Part shown: piece after piece, positions 27,325-35,763 of the stretch
Layout: each line of letters begins with the position of its first letter
Numbering within the stretch: position 1 is the first letter of the stretch
Assembly: GCF_001648595.1 (NCBI RefSeq)
Contig: NZ_LBAW01000007.1
Location: forward strand, 1 to 64,000
Length of the DNA stretch: 64,000 nucleotides
Direction of reading: 5' to 3'
Origin: Legionella bozemanae
GTDB lineage: Bacteria; Pseudomonadota; Gammaproteobacteria; Legionellales; Legionellaceae
Notes under the pieces: model-generated
Seen by the model: only the letters and a program-made list of their open reading frames with translations
Database searches by the model: none
Told to the model about the DNA's origin: nothing
Translations under genes and position numbers: made by a program

Positions 27325-28626
27325 CTATGCATTTTTTTCGAGCAATTCATTGGCCACAAGATTAAATAATGAGCGATCGGATTTTTCTGAAGACAATGAG
27401 TTTTTTACCCTATTTAAATGGGAAATCATTTTCGTAGGTTGCTCTGGATCATTGAAAAAAAGATCAATATAACGGGTCAATTCATGAGCATTGCAATCAT
27501 ATTGTAAAAACTCAGGGATAATCATTCTATTCGCTAAAAGATTGCATAGACCAAAAAATTTGACTTTGATAAATTTCATTGCCAACACATAGGAAAGAAA
27601 GGAAGATCTGTAAATAATACACATCGGTTTTTCTAATAGAGCACACTCAAGAGAGGCAGTTCCTGATGCAACGATAACAAAATTTGCGGCGGCCATGCAG
27701 TGTACTGCTTGGCCTTGTACAAAGCTAACAGGTAAATTTAGGTTAGAAAAATAATGTTTGATTTTTTCTGGATTAATTGTATCTGCAATGGGAATTACAA
27801 AGTGTAAATTGGGATAACGTTGCTGCAAAATTAGAGCGGTGTCGCGCAACACCGGCATATGATATTTTATTTCGTTAACACGACTTCCGGGAAGAAGGGC
27901 AAAAATGTTTGCCTCCTGAGGAAGGCCCAACGCTTTGCGTTGTGATTGGCAATCATCAACAGATGTTATTTTTTCTACTAAAGGATGACCAACAAAACTC
28001 ACTGGAACTTGAGCTTTCTCATATATAATTTTTTCAAAAGGCAAAATAACTGCCATTTGGTCAATACATTTTTTGATAAGATGAATGCGATTTGCTTTCC
28101 AGGCCCAAATTTGGGGGCTGATGTAATACAGAATCTTAATTCCTAGTTTTTGCTTTGCATATTTTGCCAGTCTTAAATTAAAACCCGGATAATCTACTAA
28201 AATGAGTAGATCCGGCTTTTGCTGATTTAAATGTTTTTTAATTGCCAAAAAAGCCTTGCGGATTACATTAAGGTTGCGGATAACTGCTGTAAGTCCAGTG
28301 ACACCAAAGCGAGCTAAGTCAGTAATTATTTGGGCTCCAGCTTCCTGCATGTGTCTGCCGCCAATTCCACTAATTTCGATATTTGAATAGGCAGCTTTTA
28401 ATTGGCGAATCAGAACGGATGCATGAACATCGCCAGATTCCTCACCTGCAATAATAACAATAGACTTTTTTCCAAATTCTACTTCGGTGGAAAATTGCTT
28501 CGTCGATGCGGTGCTCGAATCTTCATGTACCGGCGTGTATACTCCGGTTCTGTGCTCCGCTTTGCCTCGCACTTTCCTCACTGCAGCGAGTTTGGAAAAA
28601 AGTCTAATGCGTTTAGAGTCTTGCAT
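27325..28626 (-). CDS. lpxB: Lipid-A-disaccharide synthase, with repeat insertion near the N-terminus
   Basis: 433 residues. LpxB joins lipid X and a UDP-2,3-diacyl sugar to form the lipid A disaccharide. The family start, IVIIAGEESGDVHAS, comes only after about 52 residues; the residues before it, from MQDSKR on, are encoded by the palindromic element (28460-28607). Other motifs: GIGGRHMQEAGA, PQIWAWKANR, GHPLVE, LLPGSRVNEIK, and SGTASLECALLEKPM. The start at 28626 overlaps the upstream oxidoreductase stop by 14 bases (translational coupling). Without the insert the length would be normal at about 385. Confidence 0.93.
   Translation of the reverse strand: MQDSKRIRLFSKLAAVRKVRGKAEHRTGVYTPVHEDSSTASTKQFSTEVEFGKKSIVIIAGEESGDVHASVLIRQLKAAYSNIEISGIGGRHMQEAGAQIITDLARFGVTGLTAVIRNLNVIRKAFLAIKKHLNQQKPDLLILVDYPGFNLRLAKYAKQKLGIKILYYISPQIWAWKANRIHLIKKCIDQMAVILPFEKIIYEKAQVPVSFVGHPLVEKITSVDDCQSQRKALGLPQEANIFALLPGSRVNEIKYHMPVLRDTALILQQRYPNLHFVIPIADTINPEKIKHYFSNLNLPVSFVQGQAVHCMAAANFVIVASGTASLECALLEKPMCIIYRSSFLSYVLAMKFIKVKFFGLCNLLANRMIIPEFLQYDCNAHELTRYIDLFFNDPEQPTKMISHLNRVKNSLSSEKSDRSLFNLVANELLEKNA
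28460..28607. repeat. Complete palindromic element inserted in frame near the start of lpxB
   Basis: Fifteen bases at each end are exact reverse complements (AGACTTTTTTCCAAA at 28462 and TTTGGAAAAAAGTCT ending at 28605), with a further imperfect dozen inside. The length is about 148 bp, three more than the lspH copy, so the frame is preserved. The encoded peptide includes RLFSKLAAVRKVRG, EHRT and EDSSTASTKQFS. The middle part includes CGGTTCTGTGCTCC, which is shared with the lspH copy. Confidence 0.88.
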
Positions 28627-29575
28627 GATGTTCAATTAAGTTATTCTGGATAAGCGAAGTTATTGTTTCTGCAACATCAAGTGCGTGGAGACCATCTTCA
28701 CCGGTTACAAGTGGAGTACTGTCTTGCTGGATGCATTTGATGAATGATTTTATTTCTTCAAATAATGCATCACCTTGCTCATATTCTTTTTCTTCTCGAA
28801 CAATATCGGGAATTCCAGGAAACATTTCTCCAGTCCCTTTTTTAAATACAGCAAGTTTTTTGCTCTGATAGTCAATTGAAAGATAGGAGTTCTTTTGGAA
28901 TATCCTGGCCTTGCGCTCTGTTTTAAAACTGACGCGGCTGGCCGTAAGATTAGCCACGCACCCATTGGCAAATGTAATTCGAGCATTTGCTATATCAATC
29001 GCTTTGGTAAGTATCGGTGTGCCTTGAGCAAGGATTGAGACGATAGGGCTTTTTACCATATTTTGAATTAAATCAATATCATGGATCATGACATCAAGAA
29101 TTACGTTAACATCAGCGCCACGTGGTTTAAATGGAGCTAAACGTTCTGATTCAATAAATAAAGGTGTTTCTAAATATTCATCCAAAGCCAACCGTGCTGA
29201 ATTAAAACGCTCAAGATGTCCAACTTGTATTTTTACTTGGTGTTTTTTAGCAAGTTGAATTAATTCTTTTGCTTGAGCTACAGTCTCAGTAATTGGTTTT
29301 TCAATTAAAACATGGATGCCTTGCTCTAAAAAAGCTTTGGCGATTTCAAAGTGTTTGTTCGTTGTTGCAGCAATACTCACTGCGTCAACTTTGTCAAATA
29401 AGCCATGGTAGTCATTATAGCCAGGAACATGCAATTCCTGTGATACTGTTTCCAACACAGTGGGATTCAGATCGCAAATCCCAATTAACTCTGCATTTGG
29501 AAGAAGTTGATATTTTTGTGCATGAAATTTACCTAAATAACCTACACCGATGACTGCACAACGAATTTTACTCAT
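28613..29575 (-). CDS. Gfo/Idh/MocA-family oxidoreductase, probably lipid A precursor related
   Basis: 320 residues. Rossmann start CAVIGVGYLGKFHAQKY binds NAD(P), and EKPITETVAQAKELIQLAKK carries the conserved EKP motif. The C-terminal Gfo/Idh domain follows (GHLERFNSAR). The gene overlaps lpxB by 14 bases. Legionella lipid A is built on 2,3-diamino-2,3-dideoxyglucose, whose precursor needs a UDP-GlcNAc 3-dehydrogenase of this family (GnnA). That makes GnnA the best guess, although the partner aminotransferase GnnB is not in the window. Confidence 0.7.
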   Translation of the reverse strand: MSKIRCAVIGVGYLGKFHAQKYQLLPNAELIGICDLNPTVLETVSQELHVPGYNDYHGLFDKVDAVSIAATTNKHFEIAKAFLEQGIHVLIEKPITETVAQAKELIQLAKKHQVKIQVGHLERFNSARLALDEYLETPLFIESERLAPFKPRGADVNVILDVMIHDIDLIQNMVKSPIVSILAQGTPILTKAIDIANARITFANGCVANLTASRVSFKTERKARIFQKNSYLSIDYQSKKLAVFKKGTGEMFPGIPDIVREEKEYEQGDALFEEIKSFIKCIQQDSTPLVTGEDGLHALDVAETITSLIQNNLIEHHARL

Positions 29576-29702
29576 TATCTTCATATGTCAATTATTTGTG
29601 CGCATGATCGCATTTCTTGGATGATAAATCAATTTTAAAAGAGTATTATTAGCCAACGTTAATGCCCAATGACTATACTGATTAAAGAAAGAGAAGAATA
29701 TT

Positions 29703-30254
29703 ATGCTTATAGCTGGCGTAGATGAAGTAGGACGTGGTCCTTTGGCAGGTGCAGTGGTAACTGCAGCAGTTATTTTAAAAGATCCCATAGAGGGTCTTGC
29801 TGACTCGAAAAAATTGAGCGCAAAAAAACGCGAATTATTATCCGAGCAAATAAAGGAGCAGGCTATTGCTTATGCATATGGCAGGGCAGAGGTAGATGAA
29901 ATTGATATCTTAAATATCCATCATGCAACTTTGCTCGCGATGCAGCGTGCAGTTGAAGCGCTACCCATCAAGCCGGATCGTGTATTAGTGGATGGTATAT
30001 ACATGCCAAAATTGAGTATTCCTTGCAATGCAATTGCACAAGGTGATAATTTAATCCCCGAAATTAGTGCCGCTTCAATTCTTGCAAAAGTGTTCCGAGA
30101 TGCAGAAATGGTAGCGCTTGATGTGATTTATCCCGGCTATGGGTTTGCAGAACATAAAGGATATGCGACAGTTGCTCATCGAGAAGCATTAAGTCGACTT
30201 GGGCCTTGTGCCATTCATCGTCGAAGTTATGAACGAGTAGCAGAATTTTTTTAA
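29703..30254 (+). CDS. rnhB: Ribonuclease HII
   Basis: 183 residues. The active-site block [20 protein letters not shown] contains the DE pair; [12 protein letters not shown] and DGIYMP then [13 protein letters not shown] [16 protein letters not shown] follow, with [15 protein letters not shown] near the end. It cuts RNA in RNA-DNA hybrids and at single ribonucleotides in DNA. Length slightly short of 200 but complete. Divergent from the oxidoreductase gene. Confidence 0.95.
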   Translation: MLIAGVDEVGRGPLAGAVVTAAVILKDPIEGLADSKKLSAKKRELLSEQIKEQAIAYAYGRAEVDEIDILNIHHATLLAMQRAVEALPIKPDRVLVDGIYMPKLSIPCNAIAQGDNLIPEISAASILAKVFRDAEMVALDVIYPGYGFAEHKGYATVAHREALSRLGPCAIHRRSYERVAEFF

Positions 30255-30269
30255 ATTTTTTTAAATAAT

Positions 30270-30347
30270 GTAGCCTGGGTGCAGCGGAGCGGACCCTGGG
30301 CGTTTTAGCACAGCATACCATATCGGGATCCGCTGCGCTCAGGCTAC
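30270..30347. repeat. Second copy of the GTAGCCTGGGTGCAGCG repeat
   Basis: The left arm GTAGCCTGGGTGCAGCGGAG pairs with the right arm CGCTGCGCTCAGGCTAC, where a few bases are lost. It lies between the convergent rnhB and rodA genes. It is the same family as 19650-19732. Confidence 0.75.
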
Positions 30348-30381
30348 AAAATACCAGGGCCACAATGTGCTCACATTACAA

Positions 30382-31500
30382 TCAATTTAAGCTATTAAAT
30401 AAAATTTTATGGGAACTAATAGACATCAAGATCCCGAAGCTCGCTAAAAAGGTAACCATTGCAGTGCCTCCATAGCTGACTAAAGGCAAGGGAATGCCCA
30501 CAACCGGAATAATTCCCATGACCATCCCAATATTGACAAAGCCGGACATAAAAAAGGACATAGCAAGGCTTGCGGCTAAGAGGCGGGTATATGTCGTTTG
30601 GGCATTAGATGCGATGTTTAGACCTCTTAGAGAAGTCAAAACAATAAGGGCAATAATGGCAAATCCACCTGCGAAGCCAAACTCTTCACTTGTTACTGCA
30701 AAGATAAAGTCTGTAGCATGTTCGGGTAAAAAGTTAAGATGAGACTGGCTCCCTTGTAACCAACCTTTTCCAGCAAGTCCACCTGAGCCAATGGCAATCT
30801 TGGATTGGATAATATGATATCCAGCTCCAAGTGGGTCTTGTTCTGGATCAAGCAGCATATAAACACGTTGTTTTTGATAATCATGCATGACATGCCAGAC
30901 TACTGGAATGGCAGAGCCTATTAGAAGTATGAGCAACAAAATAACTTTAAAACGAATTCCAGCTAAAAATACAACACATAGTCCAGCAGCAGCCACCATA
31001 ATCGCAGTACCTAAATCGGGTTGTTTTGCAATAAGCAGCGCGGGAACGCAGATAATGAGTCCTGCAACAGTAAGAGATTTACAGCTGCTAGGGCGAGCTT
31101 GCCGATCAAAATACCATGCAGCCATCATTGGGACAGCCAATTTCATGATTTCAGAGGGTTGAAAGCGAAATAAACCCAATTCAAGCCAGCGTTGTGCTCC
31201 TTTCCCAATTTTCCCCATAAGCATCACGGCAATTAATAAAGTCAACCCTACGCTATATATCCACGGAGTCCATATTTTATATTTATGAGGAGGGATAAAA
31301 CCGAGCACAATCATAATGAGGGATGCAAAAATGAGTCTCATGGATTGGCGCAAAATCATACTTGTATTCGCATTGGAGGCGCTGTACAAAATCAAAAGGC
31401 CAAAACTGATCAATAAAAGAAGTAACCCCAATAAGGGAAAGTCCAAATGGAGTGATTTTGTAGTAAACCGATAAACGGGTTTAGTGTGTCGTCTGTTCAT
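30382..31500 (-). CDS. rodA: Rod-shape SEDS glycosyltransferase RodA
   Basis: 372 residues with about ten membrane helices. The SEDS motifs are visible: FQPSEIMKLAVPMMAAWYFD, KQPDLGTAIM, and LPEHATDFIFAVTSEEFGF. RodA polymerises lipid II for lateral wall growth with PBP2. It overlaps mrdA by 20 bases, in the usual mrdA-rodA order. Confidence 0.95.
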   Translation of the reverse strand: MNRRHTKPVYRFTTKSLHLDFPLLGLLLLLISFGLLILYSASNANTSMILRQSMRLIFASLIMIVLGFIPPHKYKIWTPWIYSVGLTLLIAVMLMGKIGKGAQRWLELGLFRFQPSEIMKLAVPMMAAWYFDRQARPSSCKSLTVAGLIICVPALLIAKQPDLGTAIMVAAAGLCVVFLAGIRFKVILLLILLIGSAIPVVWHVMHDYQKQRVYMLLDPEQDPLGAGYHIIQSKIAIGSGGLAGKGWLQGSQSHLNFLPEHATDFIFAVTSEEFGFAGGFAIIALIVLTSLRGLNIASNAQTTYTRLLAASLAMSFFMSGFVNIGMVMGIIPVVGIPLPLVSYGGTAMVTFLASFGILMSISSHKILFNSLN

Positions 31501-33346
31501 GAGATTTCATCGGATAAAGTTGATAGTATGTATCAAGCACTTTACGTGCAACAGTGGAAGCAGCAACATCATTCTCTACAACAACAGCCAGTGCAATTTC
31601 AGGTTTTTCAACCGGAGTAAATGCAATGAACAATGAGTTATCCCGTAATGCTTCGGGGATGTCTTCATATTTTACTTTTTCATATTGTCTGCCGCTAAAT
31701 ACTTGTGCTGTACCAGTTTTTCCAGCAACTGGATAAGGGGGGTTGCGCCCAAATCGATAACCTGTTCCCTCGTTGCTGGTTAAAACGTTGTGCATTGCAT
31801 CTGCAACGATGTCCCAGTTTGCTTCATCTTTAAGGTAAATTGGATACTCCTCAACTGGTTTGTATCGTTTGATTTCACCACTGTCACTGTTTACAGTTTT
31901 CGTTAATAAATGAGGCCTAAACCGCTGTCCATGTTGGCTTAACGAGGCTGTGGCATTTGCCATTTGTAATGGCGTAGCAAGCATAAAACCTTGTCCAATA
32001 GAAGTAATTAAGGTATCACCAGGATACCAAGAAACTCCCTTAGTTTGTTTTTTCCATCGTAAGCTAGGTACAATACCTGCAGCTTCTTCATAAAGATCGA
32101 TATGGCTTAAATGGCCCAGACCAAATTTTACGAGCATATCTTCAATATTGGAAATACCCATTTTATTTCCCAGTTGATAAAAATAAGTATCACAGGAAAC
32201 AGTGATTGCTCTTTTAAAATTAATCATTCCATGGCCTGTTTTTTTCCAATCCCTATAGATGTGGCTGGCAGTAGGCAGTTTATATCGACCCGGATCGTAA
32301 ATAGTGGTTGCAGGGGTGATAAACCCTTTATCTAAACCTGCTAGACCAACAAATGGTTTAATTGTTGATGCAGGAGGATATACACCTCGTACTGCTCGAT
32401 TAAATAACGGTCTTTGTAAGGTATTTGACAATTTTTTGTATTCCTTAGTACTTACGCCACCGACAAAAATATTGGGATCAAAACTTGGAGAGCTCACCAT
32501 AGCTAAGATTTCGCCATTTTTAGAGTTAATCACGACAACTGCGCCTCGTTTGTCTTTGAGTGCTTCATATGCTGCTTGTTGAAGTCTGACATCAATACTT
32601 AAATAAAGTTTTGCTCCTGAATGAGGATTAATTTTATCAATGACTCTTAGAGTGCGCCCACTGACGTCGGTTTCTACCATTTGGTATCCAACTTTACCAT
32701 GAAGCACATCCTCATAATATTTCTCAACACCTGCTTTGCCAATAAAGTTTGTTGCACGATAATTAGTTGGATCTACTGCCCTTAATTCCTCAACATTGAT
32801 TCGACCAACATAACCCAGAACATGAGCTGTGATCTCACCTAAAGGATAATGGCGCATCAAACGCGCTTTAATACTAACGCCGGGAAAATGATATTGATTG
32901 ATGGCAAAAAGTGCCACCTCCTCTTGAGTTAATTTTAATTTAACAGGTATGGGTACAAAAGAGCGGTTTTGCTTTCGCGTACGTTTGAAATTTTTGATAT
33001 CTTCTTCTGTAATCGAAGGAATTAATTTTTGTAATTCAGCTAATGTTTGCTCCATGTTTTTAACATGTTCAGGGATAATTTCCAGTACGTAAACAGGAAT
33101 GTTTTCTGCAAGCAATACACCGTTCCTATCAAGAATTACTCCTCTGGGTGGAGCAATGGGAATAATACTCATTTGATTTTTTAAAGAGAGGGTTTGATAT
33201 TTTTTAAATTCGGAAATTTGCAAAAATGCCAGTCTTAAAACAAGGATTAAAGATAAAATAATAAGGAAAGCCACCAGCAGATTAATTCTAAAGAGTTGAT
33301 GCTGGGATTCTGACCGGTAATTTTTAAAAGATTGATTTCGACTCAT
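31481..33346 (-). CDS. mrdA: Penicillin-binding protein 2
   Basis: 621 residues. One membrane anchor near the N-terminus (LLVAFLIILSLILVLRLAFL), a pedestal domain, and a transpeptidase domain with the SxxK in YPPASTIKPF, SCD in ITVSCDTYFYQLG and KTG in VAGKTGTAQVF. It crosslinks the glycan made by RodA. The start MSRNQSFKNY at 33346 is preferred; the ATG 39 bases upstream has no ribosome site. In most relatives rlmH lies just upstream; here a 5-kb block intervenes. Confidence 0.95.
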   Translation of the reverse strand: MSRNQSFKNYRSESQHQLFRINLLVAFLIILSLILVLRLAFLQISEFKKYQTLSLKNQMSIIPIAPPRGVILDRNGVLLAENIPVYVLEIIPEHVKNMEQTLAELQKLIPSITEEDIKNFKRTRKQNRSFVPIPVKLKLTQEEVALFAINQYHFPGVSIKARLMRHYPLGEITAHVLGYVGRINVEELRAVDPTNYRATNFIGKAGVEKYYEDVLHGKVGYQMVETDVSGRTLRVIDKINPHSGAKLYLSIDVRLQQAAYEALKDKRGAVVVINSKNGEILAMVSSPSFDPNIFVGGVSTKEYKKLSNTLQRPLFNRAVRGVYPPASTIKPFVGLAGLDKGFITPATTIYDPGRYKLPTASHIYRDWKKTGHGMINFKRAITVSCDTYFYQLGNKMGISNIEDMLVKFGLGHLSHIDLYEEAAGIVPSLRWKKQTKGVSWYPGDTLITSIGQGFMLATPLQMANATASLSQHGQRFRPHLLTKTVNSDSGEIKRYKPVEEYPIYLKDEANWDIVADAMHNVLTSNEGTGYRFGRNPPYPVAGKTGTAQVFSGRQYEKVKYEDIPEALRDNSLFIAFTPVEKPEIALAVVVENDVAASTVARKVLDTYYQLYPMKSHEQTTH

Positions 33347-33433
33347 TGACGCACAGTCAGTTAAGCTGGACTCAAAAACCTGCATAGTAACTTAAAATTG
33401 CATGCTTTACTATAGGTTTTAGTTCTTACAGTA

Positions 33434-33530
33434 TTAGACCTCTTGAAACTCGCCACAGAGGACAACTGTATTGTTGGGTGATGCAAGAGAACGGAAGCAT
33501 AAGGCTCTCCGTCCCTTACCTCTCCTCGAT
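33434..33530. repeat. Degenerate copy of the palindromic element upstream of mrdA
   Basis: TTAGACCTCTTGAAACTCGC and CACAGAGGACAA match the consensus end closely. The following bases up to CTTACCTCTCCTCG show patchy similarity to the middle of the lspH copy. No clear second end. It occupies much of the 200-bp gap between mrdA and the protease-like gene, at the edge of the accessory block. Confidence 0.5.
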
Positions 33531-33546
33531 TTAGATAGTGATCGTC

Positions 33547-34119
33547 TTAAGCTTTAGGAGGTTTTAAGAGTCCCACCAGGGCATCAAACTCTTCATCTAT
33601 CTCTGATTTAATGGAAGCGCTCATAAATTTTCTAACGGATGGGCAATTTCCTTTTATTTGACCTCCTACACGGTTAGCATCAAAGAATGAGCAGTTACCT
33701 TCTTTTCTGTTTTTCCTAAAAGCGACCTGATGTGCGTCGCCGGTATTTTGATGATAAGAAATTATGGCAACATCGGAGTTATCCATAAATTTTTCAAAAG
33801 TATCAGGATTAGTAAGTGTTTCAGCTTTTACTTCAAGATCTTCATGTTCTAAGCCTTCAAAAGCTGAGTGTCGTCCATCTTTGCCTTCACTATCAAGTTT
33901 GTATTGATGATTTTCAGTTTCAACAGCATCCTTATAAATTTCATGATCAGGTTTTTGTAACCATTCGTCCTCTTTCCCTTTCAGTGACATTTCAACATAT
34001 TTATTTGTAAGTGGTTTACAAAGACCTACATAAAAACCATCAGCGTATTTATCAAGCAATGCTTTTTGGGTGGTAAAACGCTGATACATGGAATTTTTTG
34101 TAAAAAAGCGGGAACGCAT
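33547..34119 (-). CDS. Candidate YopT-like (peptidase C58-type) cysteine protease, effector candidate
   Basis: 190 residues without signal peptide. Three blocks resemble the YopT/AvrPphB catalytic triad: C34 in FYVGLCKPLTNKYVE, H130 in TGDAHQVAFRK, and D147 in CSFFDANRVGGQ. The order C-H-D and the FFDxN pattern after a strand are family-typical. Many C58 proteins are type III or IV effectors that cleave host proteins. A strong AGGAGGT precedes the ATG and a TATAAT-like CATATAATTCC lies upstream. The assignment is by eye only. It is the first gene on the mrdA side of the accessory block. Confidence 0.55.
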   Translation of the reverse strand: MRSRFFTKNSMYQRFTTQKALLDKYADGFYVGLCKPLTNKYVEMSLKGKEDEWLQKPDHEIYKDAVETENHQYKLDSEGKDGRHSAFEGLEHEDLEVKAETLTNPDTFEKFMDNSDVAIISYHQNTGDAHQVAFRKNRKEGNCSFFDANRVGGQIKGNCPSVRKFMSASIKSEIDEEFDALVGLLKPPKA

Positions 34120-34322
34120 TAAAACCTCCTATTAAATTTTGTAGGAATTATATGATAAATTGTGTTTTTTTTAAACATTTAGGTTTTACTAAAATCTCAT
34201 CTTTGATTAATGAGATCGTCACAGAAATCTTACGTATCTTATACACAATGATCCTGCAGATAAACTATATCAAAAAATATTTGTGTTCAATTTTAGAATA
34301 AAATAATCAAAAGTTTTACATA

Positions 34323-34355
34323 ATTAAGGGTTGCTTAATATTTGAACAGTACAAT
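34323..34355 (+). promoter_or_regulatory. Promoter with PmrA-box-like tandem repeat
   Basis: ATTAAGGGT and CTTAATATT are repeated at an 11-base period (34323 and 34334); the second is a perfect cTTAATatT. TACAAT follows at 34350-34355 as a possible -10, 40 bases before the ATG at 34396. This is the layout seen at PmrA-controlled effector genes. Confidence 0.6.
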
Positions 34356-34395
34356 AAGCCTTGTAAGTTTTATTTTTTACAACAAGGGGGAAAAT

Positions 34396-35409
34396 ATGAA
34401 GGGCAAATATAATGCAGAAGATTTCATTTCTGATTTCGACGAATATGGATTCCATCCAACCCATGAGGACCAACAGGGCCAGGATGAACCTAGTATTGTT
34501 GAAGAGGAGCAAACTAGTATCGTTGTTGAAGAGGAACAATCTTACAGAAAAAGTGAAGCAGAGGATTTTATCTCCGATTTCGATGAATATGGATTCCACC
34601 CGACCTATGATGCTCAAAAGAGCGAGGATGAATATTCTATAGCTGAAGAAGTTGAAGTCACTGAAGTGGTTGAGGAAAATCAGGAGTTCGACTTTCAAGA
34701 CCAATCTGATGAAGAATACGGTTCAGTTCAGTATAGCACAGAAAATGATAATTTCGGCGAAATGGGATATCAGTTTTCTGAGTCAGATTGTCGACGTGCA
34801 GAAGATGATATCGAACCTGTCCCCACTGACATTCTTAAAGAACAATATTCATTACTCGGTGCGGTTTCTCAATTTCTGTTCGGTAATGAAAAATCAAAAG
34901 AAGAATATAATTGCCCTCGAAGGGAAAAATTAGCTCATAGAACTGAAGGTTGCAGTACTCCAGTGAGTGCAGTTAATAAATCACTTGATGAGCAAGGAAT
35001 TCCTTTGACCAAACAGGAGCTCAATGCTTTTAGTGCTCAATTGGAATCCCAGAAGAAATTTGAGGGCTCCACGAAGGATAAAATAAAGGATCTTGTTCAT
35101 GAAAAGCAAATCATAGAAACACTAAAAAAGACTGCAGATAAAAAAAGAAAGGAAGGCGATTTATTAAAAGAGAACGGATTAATGGATAAAGATAAGGCTG
35201 AAATGCTGAGGAAGGATATTTCGGTAGCAGAAGCTGGATCCCTCATGCACAGTATCTTTCGATTTTTAAAATCGCCAATGAATGGTGCAAGTGTTTCAGA
35301 AGACACTTTAGGATCAGGAGCACTTCTATCACAGATGTATGATGATATTGAAAGAGAAATGAATGGCGAGGAAGTTGAAGAAAAAGAAAGAGACTATATT
35401 CCTAAATAA
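34396..35409 (+). CDS. Acidic protein with duplicated 16-residue motif (effector candidate)
   Basis: 337 residues, not recognised. The N-terminal 130 residues are very acidic and hold two identical copies of AEDFISDFDEYGFHPT at residues 7-22 and 55-70. The middle and C-terminal part (about 190-320) is Lys/Glu-rich and helical (KDKIKDLVHEKQIIETLKK), ending in EEVEEKERDYIPK, an E-rich tail as in Dot/Icm substrates. The start at 34396 is chosen for AAGGGGGAAAAT just before it; an ATG 54 bases upstream falls on the promoter. No signal peptide. Function unknown; the repeated motif may bind a host partner. Confidence 0.65.
   Translation: MKGKYNAEDFISDFDEYGFHPTHEDQQGQDEPSIVEEEQTSIVVEEEQSYRKSEAEDFISDFDEYGFHPTYDAQKSEDEYSIAEEVEVTEVVEENQEFDFQDQSDEEYGSVQYSTENDNFGEMGYQFSESDCRRAEDDIEPVPTDILKEQYSLLGAVSQFLFGNEKSKEEYNCPRREKLAHRTEGCSTPVSAVNKSLDEQGIPLTKQELNAFSAQLESQKKFEGSTKDKIKDLVHEKQIIETLKKTADKKRKEGDLLKENGLMDKDKAEMLRKDISVAEAGSLMHSIFRFLKSPMNGASVSEDTLGSGALLSQMYDDIEREMNGEEVEEKERDYIPK
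34414..34605 (+). repeat. Duplicated 48-bp coding motif with only silent differences
   Basis: The 48-base segments at 34414-34461 and 34558-34605 encode the same 16 residues. They differ at seven positions, all in third codon positions and all silent. This points to an old duplication kept by selection on the peptide. Confidence 0.85.
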
Positions 35410-35763
35410 AGGGACACCTAACTCGATTAACTGATTTACCGAGCAGCGTTGTAGACGTAGCTCGGTAATTATCAATATGTTCTAAATCTTACTCCTTTAG
35501 ACAATCTATATAAATAACTCAATTCACTGAAAGCCAATCCATAATCCATTATATGCAGGAGTAGAAAAGGTTGATCACTAGCAAATGGTCCTATTTTTAA
35601 TTTTTATAAAAAGTCATTCTTACTTGTTCCAATTTTAATATCAATTTAATATTTCCTCGGTTAGTTAATTTTCATTACATGATGTATTTTTCTTAATTAA
35701 ATAGAAATGCATAAATAGTCTATTAATAAGTCCTTCAACGAGTTGGGTATCAAAGGGTGAGAT
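35410..35763. promoter_or_regulatory. 354-bp gap with hairpin and PmrA-box-like repeat
   Basis: A 9-bp hairpin (TTACCGAGC 35436-35444, GCTCGGTAA 35460-35468) may terminate the upstream gene. Further on, TTAATAT occurs twice at an 11-base period (35635-35641 and 35646-35652), followed by TTTCC. This is close to the PmrA consensus but in AT-rich sequence and with no clear -10. No open frame is seen. Confidence 0.45.

Noticed and set aside
30614..30640. TTTAGACCTCTTAGAGAAGTC resembling an end of the palindromic element
   Set aside because: It lies inside well-conserved rodA coding sequence that reads normally for the family, and the similarity stops after about ten bases.
34324..34704. 126-codon open frame on the minus strand with hydrophobic residues
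   Set aside because: It lies antisense to the start of the acidic motif-repeat gene, whose GAA/GAT-rich codons read as hydrophobic residues on the other strand; no ribosome site.
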